Assembly: GCF_013114595.1 (NCBI RefSeq)
Contig: NZ_VTXE01000004.1
Span: 118,989-182,988, forward strand
DNA length: 64,000 nucleotides
Origin: Vibrio sp. 99-8-1
Lineage (GTDB): Bacteria; Pseudomonadota; Gammaproteobacteria; Enterobacterales; Vibrionaceae
Direction of reading: 5' to 3'
Below the pieces are notes generated by a model, which made no database searches, had not been told where the DNA came from, and saw nothing but the letters and a program-made list of their open reading frames with translations. The translations under genes were made by a program, and so were the position numbers. This document shows, one piece after another, positions 53,765-62,728 of the stretch (position 1 is the first letter of the stretch; the number at the start of each line of letters is the position of its first letter).

Positions 53765-55103
53765 AGTGAGTGAGAGCAAAAATATGACGGCTCATTATAC
53801 AGTCGCTTGTCCGGCACTCGTTGTGGCCGCACCGAGCTCAGGCAGTGGTAAAACAACCGTTGTCGCAGCGCTGGCTAGACACTTTACTCTGCAAGGTAAA
53901 AAAGTTCGCGTGTTCAAAACAGGCCCTGATTTTATCGATCCCAACTTTCTTTCTTTTGCCTCTGGTCACGACGTTTATCAGCTTGATTTCTGGATGTGTG
54001 GGGAGTCTCACTGTAAGAAGTTAGTTGCCGAAGCGGCGCAAGATGCGGATTTAATCCTGATTGAAGGGGTTATGGGGATGTTTGATGGCAAGTGTTCAAG
54101 TGCTGACATTGCCGCGACTCTTGGTATTCCCGTTTTAGCCGTCATTGATGCAGGTTCAATGGCACAAACTTTTGGCGCCATTGCGTATGGGTTAGCTAAC
54201 TTTCGTTCAGACATAAAAATGCATGGTGTCGTGGCGAACCGTGTTGGTTCCTCTACCCATGCTGAGATGCTTAAAGAAGCCTTACCTGAAGAGTTGGCGT
54301 TTTGTGGTTATCTGCCAAAAAAAATGCAGCTTTCGCTTCCTGAAAGACATTTGGGGTTAGTTCAAGCCCAAGAGATTGAAAATTTAGACGATAAACTCAA
54401 TCTAGCTGCGGCATTGATAGCAGAAAATAGTGATATACCTCTGCCTGAGCCGATAAGCTTTACTCTTGACGATGAAGATGATGAGAGCGAACGCCAGCTC
54501 GCTGGAACGAAAATCGCCATTGCAAAAGACACCGCATTTAGTTTTATCTATCAGGCCAATATTGATCTGTTGAATAAGTTAGGTGCGCAGATCGAGTACT
54601 TCTCTCCAATCAAAGGTGACAAATTGCCACCGTGTGATGCTATCTATTTACCGGGTGGGTATCCAGAGCTGTTTATCCAAGAATTAACGGAAAATAAAAT
54701 ATTAAAACAGCAGTTGATCGACCATGTTGAGAGTGACAAGCCATTACTGGCCGAATGTGGTGGTATGCTTTATCTCAATAAGTCTCTTAAAAACCTCAAT
54801 GAAGATGCCACAGAACTGTGTGGAATACTTGATGCTCACTCTCAGATGCAATCATCATTAGCGGCGTTAGGTTTAGTTGAAGCCGAGTTTACAGCAGGAG
54901 AGATGTTTAGAGGACACACATTTCATTATTCAAAAACTGAGTCAACACAATCCGTGCTTTGTACCCCTGTGACACAGCGCGGACGACAAACCGATCCCGT
55001 CTGGCAGTACAAAAAGCTGGTAGCTTCTTATATTCACTGGTATTTTCCCTCTAACCCTAATTTAACCAGCCAGCTATTTAAAGGCGAAATACCGATAAAA
55101 TGA
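53754..55103 (+). CDS. cobB: Cobyrinic acid a,c-diamide synthase CobB/CbiA
   Basis: A 449-residue glutamine amidotransferase. N-terminal ATP-binding domain: [50 protein letters not shown] and [12 protein letters not shown]-terminal glutaminase domain: [22 protein letters not shown] with catalytic Cys, and [11 protein letters not shown]. It overlaps cobQ by 11 bases from ATG 53754; ATG 53784 is a possible start that avoids overlap. In the early-cobalt pathway the enzyme is named CbiA. Confidence 0.94.
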   Translation: MVSKVSESKNMTAHYTVACPALVVAAPSSGSGKTTVVAALARHFTLQGKKVRVFKTGPDFIDPNFLSFASGHDVYQLDFWMCGESHCKKLVAEAAQDADLILIEGVMGMFDGKCSSADIAATLGIPVLAVIDAGSMAQTFGAIAYGLANFRSDIKMHGVVANRVGSSTHAEMLKEALPEELAFCGYLPKKMQLSLPERHLGLVQAQEIENLDDKLNLAAALIAENSDIPLPEPISFTLDDEDDESERQLAGTKIAIAKDTAFSFIYQANIDLLNKLGAQIEYFSPIKGDKLPPCDAIYLPGGYPELFIQELTENKILKQQLIDHVESDKPLLAECGGMLYLNKSLKNLNEDATELCGILDAHSQMQSSLAALGLVEAEFTAGEMFRGHTFHYSKTESTQSVLCTPVTQRGRQTDPVWQYKKLVASYIHWYFPSNPNLTSQLFKGEIPIK

Positions 55104-55693
55104 GAGTGATATTAGTCCGTCATGGACAAACTGAATGGAATCTGCAAAATCGTATTCAAGGATGGATGGACAGTCCCCTGACAGCACAAGCTCGTAAAGA
55201 GACGGAAAATATCGATATTGCCAACCTCCAGCACCCCATAATTTATACCAGTGATCTCGGCAGAGCTTGCAGTACTGCCACTATTCTCGCGAACAAATTT
55301 CAAGGGCGAGTAGTGGTCGATTGCCGCTTGCGCGAGCGGCGATTTGGTATATTAGAAGGGTGTGTTATTGACCAAGACATTGAGCTATATCGTGAGTGGG
55401 CCGCTTACCAACGCCGTTACTCTCATCATATGACTGGAGTTTATCAAGTAGAAAAAGAGCAAGACTTTGAACAGAGAGTTAAGTCCTTTATGGATACATT
55501 GCGCTGCCAAGATGCCCGAACGGATGTCGTAATTGTTAGCCATGGCGAATGGCTAAGGGCGTTTCAAAACATGCTTTATCATCTACCCAGCTGGATAAAA
55601 GGTAGCGGAATTGTTGAAAACATCACACCCATTGAACTTGCTTGGCAAGAAGCTGATAGAAATGAAGGTGAGAAATGTCAACAACTTACGTAA
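55100..55693 (+). CDS. Histidine phosphatase family protein
   Basis: A 197-residue phosphoglycerate-mutase-like phosphatase: VRHGQTEWNLQNRIQGWMDSPLTAQA (catalytic RHG), LRERRFGILEG (acidic residue), and VIVSHGEWLRAF (second His). ATGA overlap with cobB and an 18-base overlap with the next gene place it firmly in the operon. It may dephosphorylate a corrinoid-pathway intermediate such as alpha-ribazole phosphate or adenosylcobalamin phosphate, alongside CobC. Confidence 0.85.
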   Translation: MRVILVRHGQTEWNLQNRIQGWMDSPLTAQARKETENIDIANLQHPIIYTSDLGRACSTATILANKFQGRVVVDCRLRERRFGILEGCVIDQDIELYREWAAYQRRYSHHMTGVYQVEKEQDFEQRVKSFMDTLRCQDARTDVVIVSHGEWLRAFQNMLYHLPSWIKGSGIVENITPIELAWQEADRNEGEKCQQLT

Positions 55694-56280
55694 CTTTGCT
55701 AAGGCATGGCCTTCCTCTTGGTGAGCACTGCTTTCGTGGTCACACCGACTTTGCTCTAACGGATAAAGGCTTTGAGCAGATGCACCACTCAGTAAGAAAC
55801 TTAACTGAGATAGAGAGCGTTGTTACCTCGCCATTGAAACGTTGCGCTGATTTTGCTTATCAATTTGCTCACCAGCACGATGTTTCGGTAGTAGAAGATG
55901 AAGAGTGGAAAGAGATAAATTTTGGTGACTGGGATGGCAAAGAAAAACAGTTCATCTGGCAGCAAGATCAACAGGCATTGAGCCAGTTTTGGAGCGATCC
56001 ATGGCACTGTACACCTCCCAACGGCGAAACTCTTGAGGCCTATGACCTGCGTATTCACCATGCGTGGCAGAAATTATTGGCTGATCATAAAGGCAAAAGA
56101 GTGTTATTGGTAACCCACGGGGGAGTGATTAAGCAGCTGTTTAGACAAATCATGCAAATGCCTAAATCTGAACATTATTTGCAGCGAGTTAACATTCCGT
56201 ATGCTGCATTAGTCAATTTATCTGTTTATCATGATGAAAATGGTAAAGACTGGCCAGAATGGCAATGGCCGCTAACTTGA
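55675..56280 (+). CDS. cobC: Alpha-ribazole phosphatase CobC
   Basis: A 201-residue histidine phosphatase: LLRHGLPLGEHCFRGHTDFALTDKG (RHG), WKEINFGDWDGKE, TPPNGETLEAYDLRI and LLVTHGGVIKQLF. The NGE motif and the spacing match CobC better than the preceding paralogue does. It removes phosphate from alpha-ribazole phosphate or from cobalamin 5'-phosphate in nucleotide-loop assembly. It overlaps its upstream neighbour and is 12 bases from cobS. Confidence 0.87.
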   Translation: MSTTYVTLLRHGLPLGEHCFRGHTDFALTDKGFEQMHHSVRNLTEIESVVTSPLKRCADFAYQFAHQHDVSVVEDEEWKEINFGDWDGKEKQFIWQQDQQALSQFWSDPWHCTPPNGETLEAYDLRIHHAWQKLLADHKGKRVLLVTHGGVIKQLFRQIMQMPKSEHYLQRVNIPYAALVNLSVYHDENGKDWPEWQWPLT

Positions 56281-56292
56281 TCAAGAGGATTT

Positions 56293-57054
56293 ATGAACCG
56301 TTTTCTATTACGTGAGTGGCAAGTGTTCTTGCTGTCGTTATCTATCTTCACTCGCATCCCAATTTCTATGTCTGTCCCTTATAGCGAAGAGAGAAAAAAC
56401 GAATCATATAAATACTGTGGCCTTGTTGGCTTTGTTGTCGCACTGCTTACATCCGTAGTTTTTGTCGTTTCTTCTGCCATTTGGCCGACGGAGGTTGCCG
56501 TTGTTCTGTCAATGATCTTCAGTGTTTATATCACTGGAGCATTTCATGAAGATGGCTTCGCGGATACCTGTGATGGTTTTGGCGGAGGCTTCACGCCTGA
56601 GCGTAAACTGGAAATAATGAAGGACTCCAGAGTTGGTGCTTACGGTGCCGTCGGAATGATCCTTCTGTTACTGCTTAAGTTTTCGATTCTTAGCTCTCTT
56701 TCTCATGTGGTTGTTGCTCTTATTGTTGCTCATGTATTGAGCCGATCTTTAGCAGTCAGCTTTATATTTAGCCACGGTTATGTTCGACAAACAGAAGATT
56801 CGAAGTTAAAAATAGCCAAGAGCCCAAACAGCAGCAGCGACTTAGCCTATTTATTGATGATAGCTCTACTGGTGTTGGTTGTTTTCACCAGTGCTAAAAC
56901 GTCCGTGTTGCTCATTATTTCGTTACTGTTATTCCGTTGGATTTGTAGTAAATGGCTAATGCGTCAAGTTGGTGGTTACACTGGCGATGCGTTAGGGGCG
57001 ATTCAACAGATGAGTGAGATAGTCTGCTACTTGATGTTATTTGTGCTTTTGTAG
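56293..57054 (+). CDS. cobS: Adenosylcobinamide-GDP ribazoletransferase CobS (cobalamin synthase)
   Basis: A 253-residue integral membrane protein joining adenosylcobinamide-GDP and alpha-ribazole. Conserved acidic motif AFHEDGFADTCDGFGGGFTPERKLEIMKDSRVGAYGAVG is intact, followed by several membrane helices, and GGYTGDALGAIQQMSEI at the C-terminus. AAGAGGA precedes the ATG. Last gene of the block. Confidence 0.95.
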   Translation: MNRFLLREWQVFLLSLSIFTRIPISMSVPYSEERKNESYKYCGLVGFVVALLTSVVFVVSSAIWPTEVAVVLSMIFSVYITGAFHEDGFADTCDGFGGGFTPERKLEIMKDSRVGAYGAVGMILLLLLKFSILSSLSHVVVALIVAHVLSRSLAVSFIFSHGYVRQTEDSKLKIAKSPNSSSDLAYLLMIALLVLVVFTSAKTSVLLIISLLLFRWICSKWLMRQVGGYTGDALGAIQQMSEIVCYLMLFVLL

Positions 57055-57139
57055 TCGAACCGCACTCGCAACAAGGTAGCCTATTGCTTCTCGTTACAGC
57101 TTGATAAGTCGCTCTAGGCAATTCTGTTTTCATCTATAT

Positions 57140-57167
57140 AGCGCTCTGTGTTCATTCACATAGCGCT
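57140..57167 (+). terminator. Hairpin after cobS
   Basis: AGCGCT (57140-57145) pairs with AGCGCT (57162-57167), extended by TGTG/CACA next to a 6-base loop with one mismatch, followed by TGCTTGTT. Likely end of the cobQBCS transcript; the distance from the cobS stop is about 85 bases. Confidence 0.5.
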
Positions 57168-57299
57168 TGCTTGTTATTGGTAAGAAAAAAACAGCAATTC
57201 ATGTATGGCTTTTACTGCTAAACTCCTTAAACTAGCGCCCAACAGCAACCCCATAGATAACTAGCCGTTATTTCGTGACCCATTAAATTGAGAATCCCC

Positions 57300-58502
57300 A
57301 TGCCATTTAGCAAATTTGGACTTAGCGAACCGATCCTAAAAGCGATAGCCGACCAAGGTTATGACACGCCAACGAATATTCAAAACAAAGCGATTCCAGT
57401 GGTGTTGCGTGGTGAAAATCTTATTGCTGCTGCACAAACAGGTACGGGTAAAACCGCTAGCTTTGTCTTGCCTATATTGCAAAAACTTAGCCAAGGAAAG
57501 ACACAGAAAAAGAAGCGTTTTCGTGCATTAATTTTGGTTCCAACTCGTGAGTTGGCCATTCAGGTTAACGACAGCATTACGCGTTATGGTAAGCATTTAG
57601 ATATTCAATCACTCGCTATGTATGGTGGGGTAGATTACCAACCTCAAAAACAAAAGCTTATTGAAGGCATTGATATCTTAGTCGCGACTCCTGGGCGACT
57701 GATTGATCTCTATGGGCAACATGCGGTCCATTTTGAAGAAGCAGAGATATTAGTACTGGATGAAGCTGACCGAATGCTAGATATGGGCTTTATTGAAGAC
57801 ATCAATAAAATCATCTCTAGACTGCCTAAGGATATTCAGAACTTACTCTTCTCTGCAACTTTATCTAACCCTGTGCGTGAGCTTGCTCGTACTGCAATTG
57901 ATGACGCTACCGAGATTGCCATAACCAAACACAGCGCATCGAAAGCGTCGATAAAACAGTGGCTTGTCACGGTGGATAAAGATAAGAAATCGGCACTGTT
58001 AAGTCATATTCTGCTTGAAGAACGTTGGGCGCAAGCGCTGATTTTTATTGAGACTAAACATGGTGCCGCTAAGTTAGTTTCCCAATTAGAAAAGCGCGGT
58101 ATTCAAGCTGAAGCTTTTCATAGTGGCCGAAATCAGGCGTCTCGAGCAAGAGTACTAGAAGAGTTTAAGTCTGGTAAGGTTAAGTACCTAGTTGCGACAG
58201 GTGTTGCGGCGCGTGGTATCGATATCGATGACTTACCATGCGTGATTAATTACGACCTTCCTTTCCCAGCGGATGAATATGTACATCGAATTGGTCGAAC
58301 CGGCCGTGCAGGAGCATCCGGTGAAGCTTTATCTCTAGTATCGAAAGACAACTTTAAAAACCTATGCATGATAGAGAGTCGATTAGGTCATTTAATTGAT
58401 CGAGAAACCATTGAAGGTTTTACGCCGAAAAAAGAGGTGCCTATCTCTATCCTGAATTACGTACCTAAGCACAAACGCCTAGATAACCAAGATCCATCAT
58501 AG
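57300..58502 (+). CDS. DEAD-box ATP-dependent RNA helicase, RhlE-like
   Basis: A 400-residue helicase core with all motifs: Q motif region FSKFGLSEPILKAIADQGYDTPTNIQNKAIP, Walker A AAQTGTGKT, PTRELAIQ, TPGRLID, DEAD (LVLDEADRMLDMGF), SAT, then ARGIDIDDLPCVINYDLP and HRIGRTGRAG. The C-terminal extension after residue 370 is short. It is cytoplasmic and acts in RNA remodelling, ribosome or RNA decay. I chose ATG 57300 (GAGAA upstream) over TTG 57288. Confidence 0.92.
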   Translation: MPFSKFGLSEPILKAIADQGYDTPTNIQNKAIPVVLRGENLIAAAQTGTGKTASFVLPILQKLSQGKTQKKKRFRALILVPTRELAIQVNDSITRYGKHLDIQSLAMYGGVDYQPQKQKLIEGIDILVATPGRLIDLYGQHAVHFEEAEILVLDEADRMLDMGFIEDINKIISRLPKDIQNLLFSATLSNPVRELARTAIDDATEIAITKHSASKASIKQWLVTVDKDKKSALLSHILLEERWAQALIFIETKHGAAKLVSQLEKRGIQAEAFHSGRNQASRARVLEEFKSGKVKYLVATGVAARGIDIDDLPCVINYDLPFPADEYVHRIGRTGRAGASGEALSLVSKDNFKNLCMIESRLGHLIDRETIEGFTPKKEVPISILNYVPKHKRLDNQDPS

Positions 58503-58670
58503 TAAATAGCTATCGTTGTCAGTACACGGCTATTTTAGGGTGAGAGAGCACCGTCAAGGTAGTTCGCTTAAGGCGGATAGCCAGTGATGTGGAGGTTTTC
58601 TGTAACGTTATCACCATAATAAATAGTGATGCTGCTCACGAAAGCTGTTACTATCGCGGGAAATTTGAAA

Positions 58671-58694
58671 AGCTGGTTTTAGACCAGCTTTTTT
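58671..58694 (+). terminator. Intrinsic terminator between helicase and ybiT
   Basis: AGCTGG (58671-58676; extendable by AA) pairs with CCAGCT (58684-58689), followed by TTTTT to about 58694. The stem ends only some 30 bases before the ABC-F start, so it could also act as a leader attenuator for ybiT. Confidence 0.75.
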
Positions 58695-58725
58695 GTCTGT
58701 TTATGATTACATTTTGGAACCTATC

Positions 58726-60321
58726 GTGCTAACAACTGCAAACATTGCTATGCAATTTGGCGACAAGCCATTATTCGAAAATATCTCTATTAAATTTGGT
58801 AATGGCAACCGTTACGGCTTAATTGGTGCTAATGGTTGTGGTAAATCCACTTTCATGAAAATACTGGGTTCTGAGCTGGAGCAATCTGCAGGAACCGTAT
58901 CGATTGATCCAAATGAACGTATGGCGAAGCTAGGTCAGGATCAATTTGCATTTGAAGAGTATACCGTGGTTGATACGGTCATCATGGGTCATAAAGAGCT
59001 TTGGAAAATCAAAGAAGAGCGTGATCATATCTACTCTCTACCTGAGATGTCTGATGAAGATGGAATGAGAGTCGGCGATCTAGAAACAGAGTTTGCCGAA
59101 ATGGATGGCTATTCCGCAGAAGCGAGAGCAGGAGAGCTATTGCTTGGCTTAGGCATTCCAGAACAGCAGCATTTTGGCCTAATGAGCGAAGTGGCTCCCG
59201 GTTTAAAAGTACGTGTTCTTCTGGCTCAAGTGCTATTTGCTGAACCTGATATCATGCTACTTGATGAACCTACCAACAACTTGGATATGCACACCATCGC
59301 TTGGCTAGAAGAGACTCTTCTTGCTCGAAACTGCACCATGATCATTATTTCGCACGACCGTCACTTCTTAAACTCCGTATGTACGCATATGGCGGACTTA
59401 GATTACGGTGAGTTACGTCTTTTCCACGGTAACTACGATGAATACATGATTGCGGCAGAACAAGCGCGTGACCGTCTACATGCTGACAATGCCAAGAAAA
59501 AAGCCCAAATGGCAGAACTGCAAACCTTTGTGAGCCGTTTCTCTGCCAATGCCTCAAAAGCGAAGCAAGCGACGTCTCGTCAAAAGCAGCTGGATAAAAT
59601 TCAGTTAGACGAAGTTAAACCATCAAGTCGTCAGTCTCCATTCATTCGTTTTGATCAAGAGAAAGAGTTGTTCCGCAACGCATTAGAAGTGGAAGGGCTG
59701 AAGCAAGGTTACGGTGAAAACATTTTGATCAATGGCGTAGAGCTGATGGTCGAAGTGGGTGAGCGTATTGCTATCATCGGTGAAAACGGTATTGGTAAAT
59801 CCACCCTGCTTAATACCTTAGCTGGTGAAATGGAGCCAATGAGTGGCTTAGTTAAGTGGTCTGAAAATAGTAACTTAGGCTTTTATGCTCAGGATCACGC
59901 GTCAGATTTTGCTGAAGATATGAATTTGCTCGACTGGATGGGACAGTGGAAAAAAGAGGGTGATGACGAACAAGTGGTTCGTGGCATTCTTGGTCGTATG
60001 CTATTTTCACAGAATGACATAAAAAAATCCGTTAAAGTTATCTCTGGTGGAGAACAAGGAAGAATGCTGATTGGTAAATTGATCATGCAAAGACCTAATA
60101 TTCTCCTAATGGATGAGCCAACCAACCACATGGATATGGAATCCATTGAGGCGCTAAACTTAGCGTTAGAGAACTACAAAGGAACCTTGTTCTTTGTTTC
60201 TCATGACCGTCAATTTGTCTCCTCTATTGCAACACGTATTATTGAGCTAACTGCTGATGGTGTCGCGGATTTCCATGGTAGCTACGATGAGTATTTAGCA
60301 AAACAAGGCTTAACAGGCTAA
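58726..60321 (+). CDS. ybiT: ABC-F ATPase YbiT
   Basis: A 531-residue soluble ABC-F protein with two ATPase domains joined by a charged linker: Walker [10 protein letters not shown] and GENGIGKST, signatures [12 protein letters not shown] and [13 protein letters not shown], Walker [13 protein letters not shown] and [12 protein letters not shown], and linker near [34 protein letters not shown]. Near full-length agreement with E. coli YbiT as I know it. It binds the ribosomal E site. GTG 58726 matches the YbiT N-terminus; the open frame extends to 58693. Confidence 0.94.
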   Translation: MLTTANIAMQFGDKPLFENISIKFGNGNRYGLIGANGCGKSTFMKILGSELEQSAGTVSIDPNERMAKLGQDQFAFEEYTVVDTVIMGHKELWKIKEERDHIYSLPEMSDEDGMRVGDLETEFAEMDGYSAEARAGELLLGLGIPEQQHFGLMSEVAPGLKVRVLLAQVLFAEPDIMLLDEPTNNLDMHTIAWLEETLLARNCTMIIISHDRHFLNSVCTHMADLDYGELRLFHGNYDEYMIAAEQARDRLHADNAKKKAQMAELQTFVSRFSANASKAKQATSRQKQLDKIQLDEVKPSSRQSPFIRFDQEKELFRNALEVEGLKQGYGENILINGVELMVEVGERIAIIGENGIGKSTLLNTLAGEMEPMSGLVKWSENSNLGFYAQDHASDFAEDMNLLDWMGQWKKEGDDEQVVRGILGRMLFSQNDIKKSVKVISGGEQGRMLIGKLIMQRPNILLMDEPTNHMDMESIEALNLALENYKGTLFFVSHDRQFVSSIATRIIELTADGVADFHGSYDEYLAKQGLTG

Positions 60322-60864
60322 GTTAATCTGCAGTATTTTTGGTTCTAGCAAGGATTTGCCTGCTAGAACCAAAGTTCTCCTCTCTATACTACTTTAGTCA
60401 CTATATCTGCAACCTTAGAAATCATACCGCTGTTGTGGAGGTTAATTCTTCTCGGTTTAGCTATTCGCAATTTTTTTATCCATTTTTTGCCAATCAGCGA
60501 ATGGTCAAACGCTATTTTCTAAGCATTTATTTGATATCTGTCACGCTAGACTGTTCACATTATTCAACGCCTTACAATGAAAGTGCGTGCTAGAAAGTTA
60601 TTGTCGCAAAATAAGTGGCTTACTTCACGAGTTGTCAACACTGCTGTAACCCCTATAAAACAGGCTTTTCCTTGGTTAAATCGCGCTATTAACGAGTAAT
60701 TAACAAGTTAATGGATTTTTGTCTGAGAGTTTTTTTTGCTAGCAGATTAAGTGTTTCGCATTTACAATCCCGCCACATAAAAATTACAAAAATGTCACCC
60801 TAACCCCTAAGGCTGCTACAAACCACTTGTCGCAATGCCTACCCATATTGCAAAAGGTCCAAAA
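60322..60864. other. Intergenic region between ybiT and the GAPDH gene
   Basis: No convincing gene. GGTTCTAGCA (60341-60350) and TGCTAGAACC (60361-60370) form a perfect 10-bp hairpin 20 bases after ybiT, with T-run before but not after it. The right part carries A/T tracts and promoter-like AT-rich sequence (TTTACAATCC near 60763) for the GAPDH gene. Confidence 0.5.
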
Positions 60865-62304
60865 ATGAGTCCAGAGAAACATCTTCTAGACTGGCAAACC
60901 AGCCAAACGATTGCGGAAGCAACAACCCCTATGATTCGCCAACTTTACCGCCAAAATGGAGTAGAAGTACTGCTATTTGGTAAAACCTTGGTGAACGCTT
61001 ATGTGATAGACGTGATCAAAACTCACCGTTTAGCGCGTCACTATACTGGTACCCCTCTCTCTTTAGATCAAACATCACCATTGATCGCTGCTTTAACTGA
61101 GATGACGGAACTGTCTGCTTGCCGAGTGGATATTGGTCAATTGGCACATCAGTATTGGCAACAGCATGAAGATGAAAGTGGCATTAAAGACTTTTTACAA
61201 ACCGCATTAGCAGACGCGACAACAGGCGCATCAGTGGTACAACCAAAAGATGTTGTCCTATACGGCTTTGGCCGAATCGGTCGATTGCTTACTCGCTTAT
61301 TAGTAGAGAAAAGTGGCCCCGGTTACCCGTTGCGTTTAAGAGCTATTGTCGTTCGAGGTGGTAAAGAAGGCGATCTAGAAAAACGAGCCAGCTTACTGCG
61401 TAGGGACTCTGTACATGGCCAGTTTAATGGCAGCATCATTATAGATAACGAGCGTAAAGCGATAATCGCCAACGGCAATTACATTCAAATCATATACGCC
61501 AATAGCCCAGAAGATGTGGACTACACGGCATACGGTATTAATAACGCTCTAGTGGTGGATAACACCGGTGTATGGCGTGATAGTGAAGGCTTAGGCAAAC
61601 ATATCGCCTGCAATGGTGCAGCTAAAGCCTTGCTTACTGCTCCGGGTAAAGGCGATATTAAGAACGTCGTGTTTGGCGTAAACCAAGATGTCATTAAAGC
61701 AGAAGATACGATTATTTCTGCGGCAAGCTGTACCACAAATGCCATTACTCCAGTACTTAAAGCCGTGAATGATAAGTATGGTGTTCTGTCTGGCCATATT
61801 GAAACCGTGCATTCATTCACCAATGATCAGAATTTGATAGATAATTTCCATAGCGGTGAGCGTCGAGGCCGAAGTGCGTCACTAAACATGGTTCTTACCT
61901 CTACGGGAGCGGCAAAAGCGGTTGCCAAAGCACTGCCTGAGTTAGCGGGTAAGTTAACAGGTAATTCTATTCGTGTCCCTACACCAAATGTTTCAATGGC
62001 TGTGGCTAACTTGAACTTGCAAAAAGGAACCGATAAAGAAGAGCTAAATGCTTACTTACGCGAGATGGCATTGAATTCTCCTCTTTCCGCTCAGATCGAT
62101 TACACCGATTCAACCGAAATTGTCTCCAGTGACTTAGTGGGCTCTCGCTATGCGGGTGTGGTTGATGGCGCAGCAACGATTGCTCAAGACAATCGTTGTG
62201 TTTTATATATCTGGTATGACAATGAATTTGGTTACAGCTGTCAGGTTGTTCACTGTATGGAACAGATGATGGATGTGCGTTACGAAACGTATCCAAAAAA
62301 TTAG
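60865..62304 (+). CDS. Glyceraldehyde-3-phosphate dehydrogenase, long form
   Basis: A 479-residue GAPDH with a ~130-residue N-terminal extension before the Rossmann domain (VVLYGFGRIGRLLTRLL). The catalytic Cys is in SAASCTTNAITPVLK with His in ETVHSFTNDQNLIDN; RVPTPNVSMAVANL and WYDNEFGYSCQVV complete the family motifs. The role is a phosphorylating triose step; long forms of this kind occur beside the ordinary 330-residue GapA in vibrios and relatives. ATG 60865 has AAAGG 8 bases upstream; ATG 60835 has none. Confidence 0.9.
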   Translation: MSPEKHLLDWQTSQTIAEATTPMIRQLYRQNGVEVLLFGKTLVNAYVIDVIKTHRLARHYTGTPLSLDQTSPLIAALTEMTELSACRVDIGQLAHQYWQQHEDESGIKDFLQTALADATTGASVVQPKDVVLYGFGRIGRLLTRLLVEKSGPGYPLRLRAIVVRGGKEGDLEKRASLLRRDSVHGQFNGSIIIDNERKAIIANGNYIQIIYANSPEDVDYTAYGINNALVVDNTGVWRDSEGLGKHIACNGAAKALLTAPGKGDIKNVVFGVNQDVIKAEDTIISAASCTTNAITPVLKAVNDKYGVLSGHIETVHSFTNDQNLIDNFHSGERRGRSASLNMVLTSTGAAKAVAKALPELAGKLTGNSIRVPTPNVSMAVANLNLQKGTDKEELNAYLREMALNSPLSAQIDYTDSTEIVSSDLVGSRYAGVVDGAATIAQDNRCVLYIWYDNEFGYSCQVVHCMEQMMDVRYETYPKN

Positions 62305-62357
62305 ATAAAAACTCCACAACACCTTTTATTACTATAGGTTTGCATCCTTTATAGTGT

Positions 62358-62389
62358 CGCCCAACTAATTAATTAGTTGGGCGTTTTTT
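62358..62389 (+). terminator. Intrinsic terminator of the GAPDH gene
   Basis: A perfect 13-bp inverted repeat with arms CGCCCAACTAATT (62358-62370) and AATTAGTTGGGCG (62371-62383), followed by six Ts. The inner bases form the loop. Confidence 0.95.
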
Positions 62390-62501
62390 CTAGCGTCTCT
62401 TTTCTCTACTACCTTCAAATCAATAAATCGCTATCACAATGTTTTATATATGATTTTGTGATAGGTTATATTAAATTAGATTGATATGTGACGATTTAGA
62501 A

Positions 62502-62531
62502 ATGTGTTATTTGGACATGTGTTATTTGGAC
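62502..62531. repeat. Two tandem copies of a 15-bp unit
   Basis: ATGTGTTATTTGGAC occurs twice head to tail (62502-62516 and 62517-62531), perfectly. A third partial match (ACATTTTG) follows. The unit is in the gap before the Abi-type gene. Confidence 0.9.
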
Positions 62532-62627
62532 ATTTTGTCGTATAAGAACTGTTATGTGAATCAAGCAAAAGTCTTTAAAATTGTCTTGCAAGATCGGGAA
62601 CGTAGTATTAATATTTGTCTTGACAAC

Positions 62628-62672
62628 GGCTTCCTCCTGAACTTGGTTCGTAAGAGTGGAAGCCTTTTTTTT
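62628..62672 (+). terminator. Terminator-like hairpin with U8 upstream of the Abi gene
   Basis: GGCTTCC (62628-62634) pairs with GGAAGCC (62658-62664), followed by eight Ts. It lies in the 339-base gap 62390-62728, away from any stop codon, so it may end a small RNA or act as an attenuator in the leader of the next gene. No other gene is supported in this gap. Confidence 0.65.
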
Positions 62673-62728
62673 ATCTGTAGTATAGTTTCAACTAATGAGG
62701 CTAAGAGCTAAATTACAGGGCCATCAAA

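Noticed and set aside
60339..60593. 84-codon frame after ybiT
   Set aside because: It covers the ybiT hairpin, has odd composition (many Tyr, Phe, Ser, Cys) and no ribosome-binding site.
62481..62711. 76-codon frame before the Abi gene
   Set aside because: Contains the 15-bp tandem repeat (MCYLD twice) and spans a strong terminator with U8; not protein-like.
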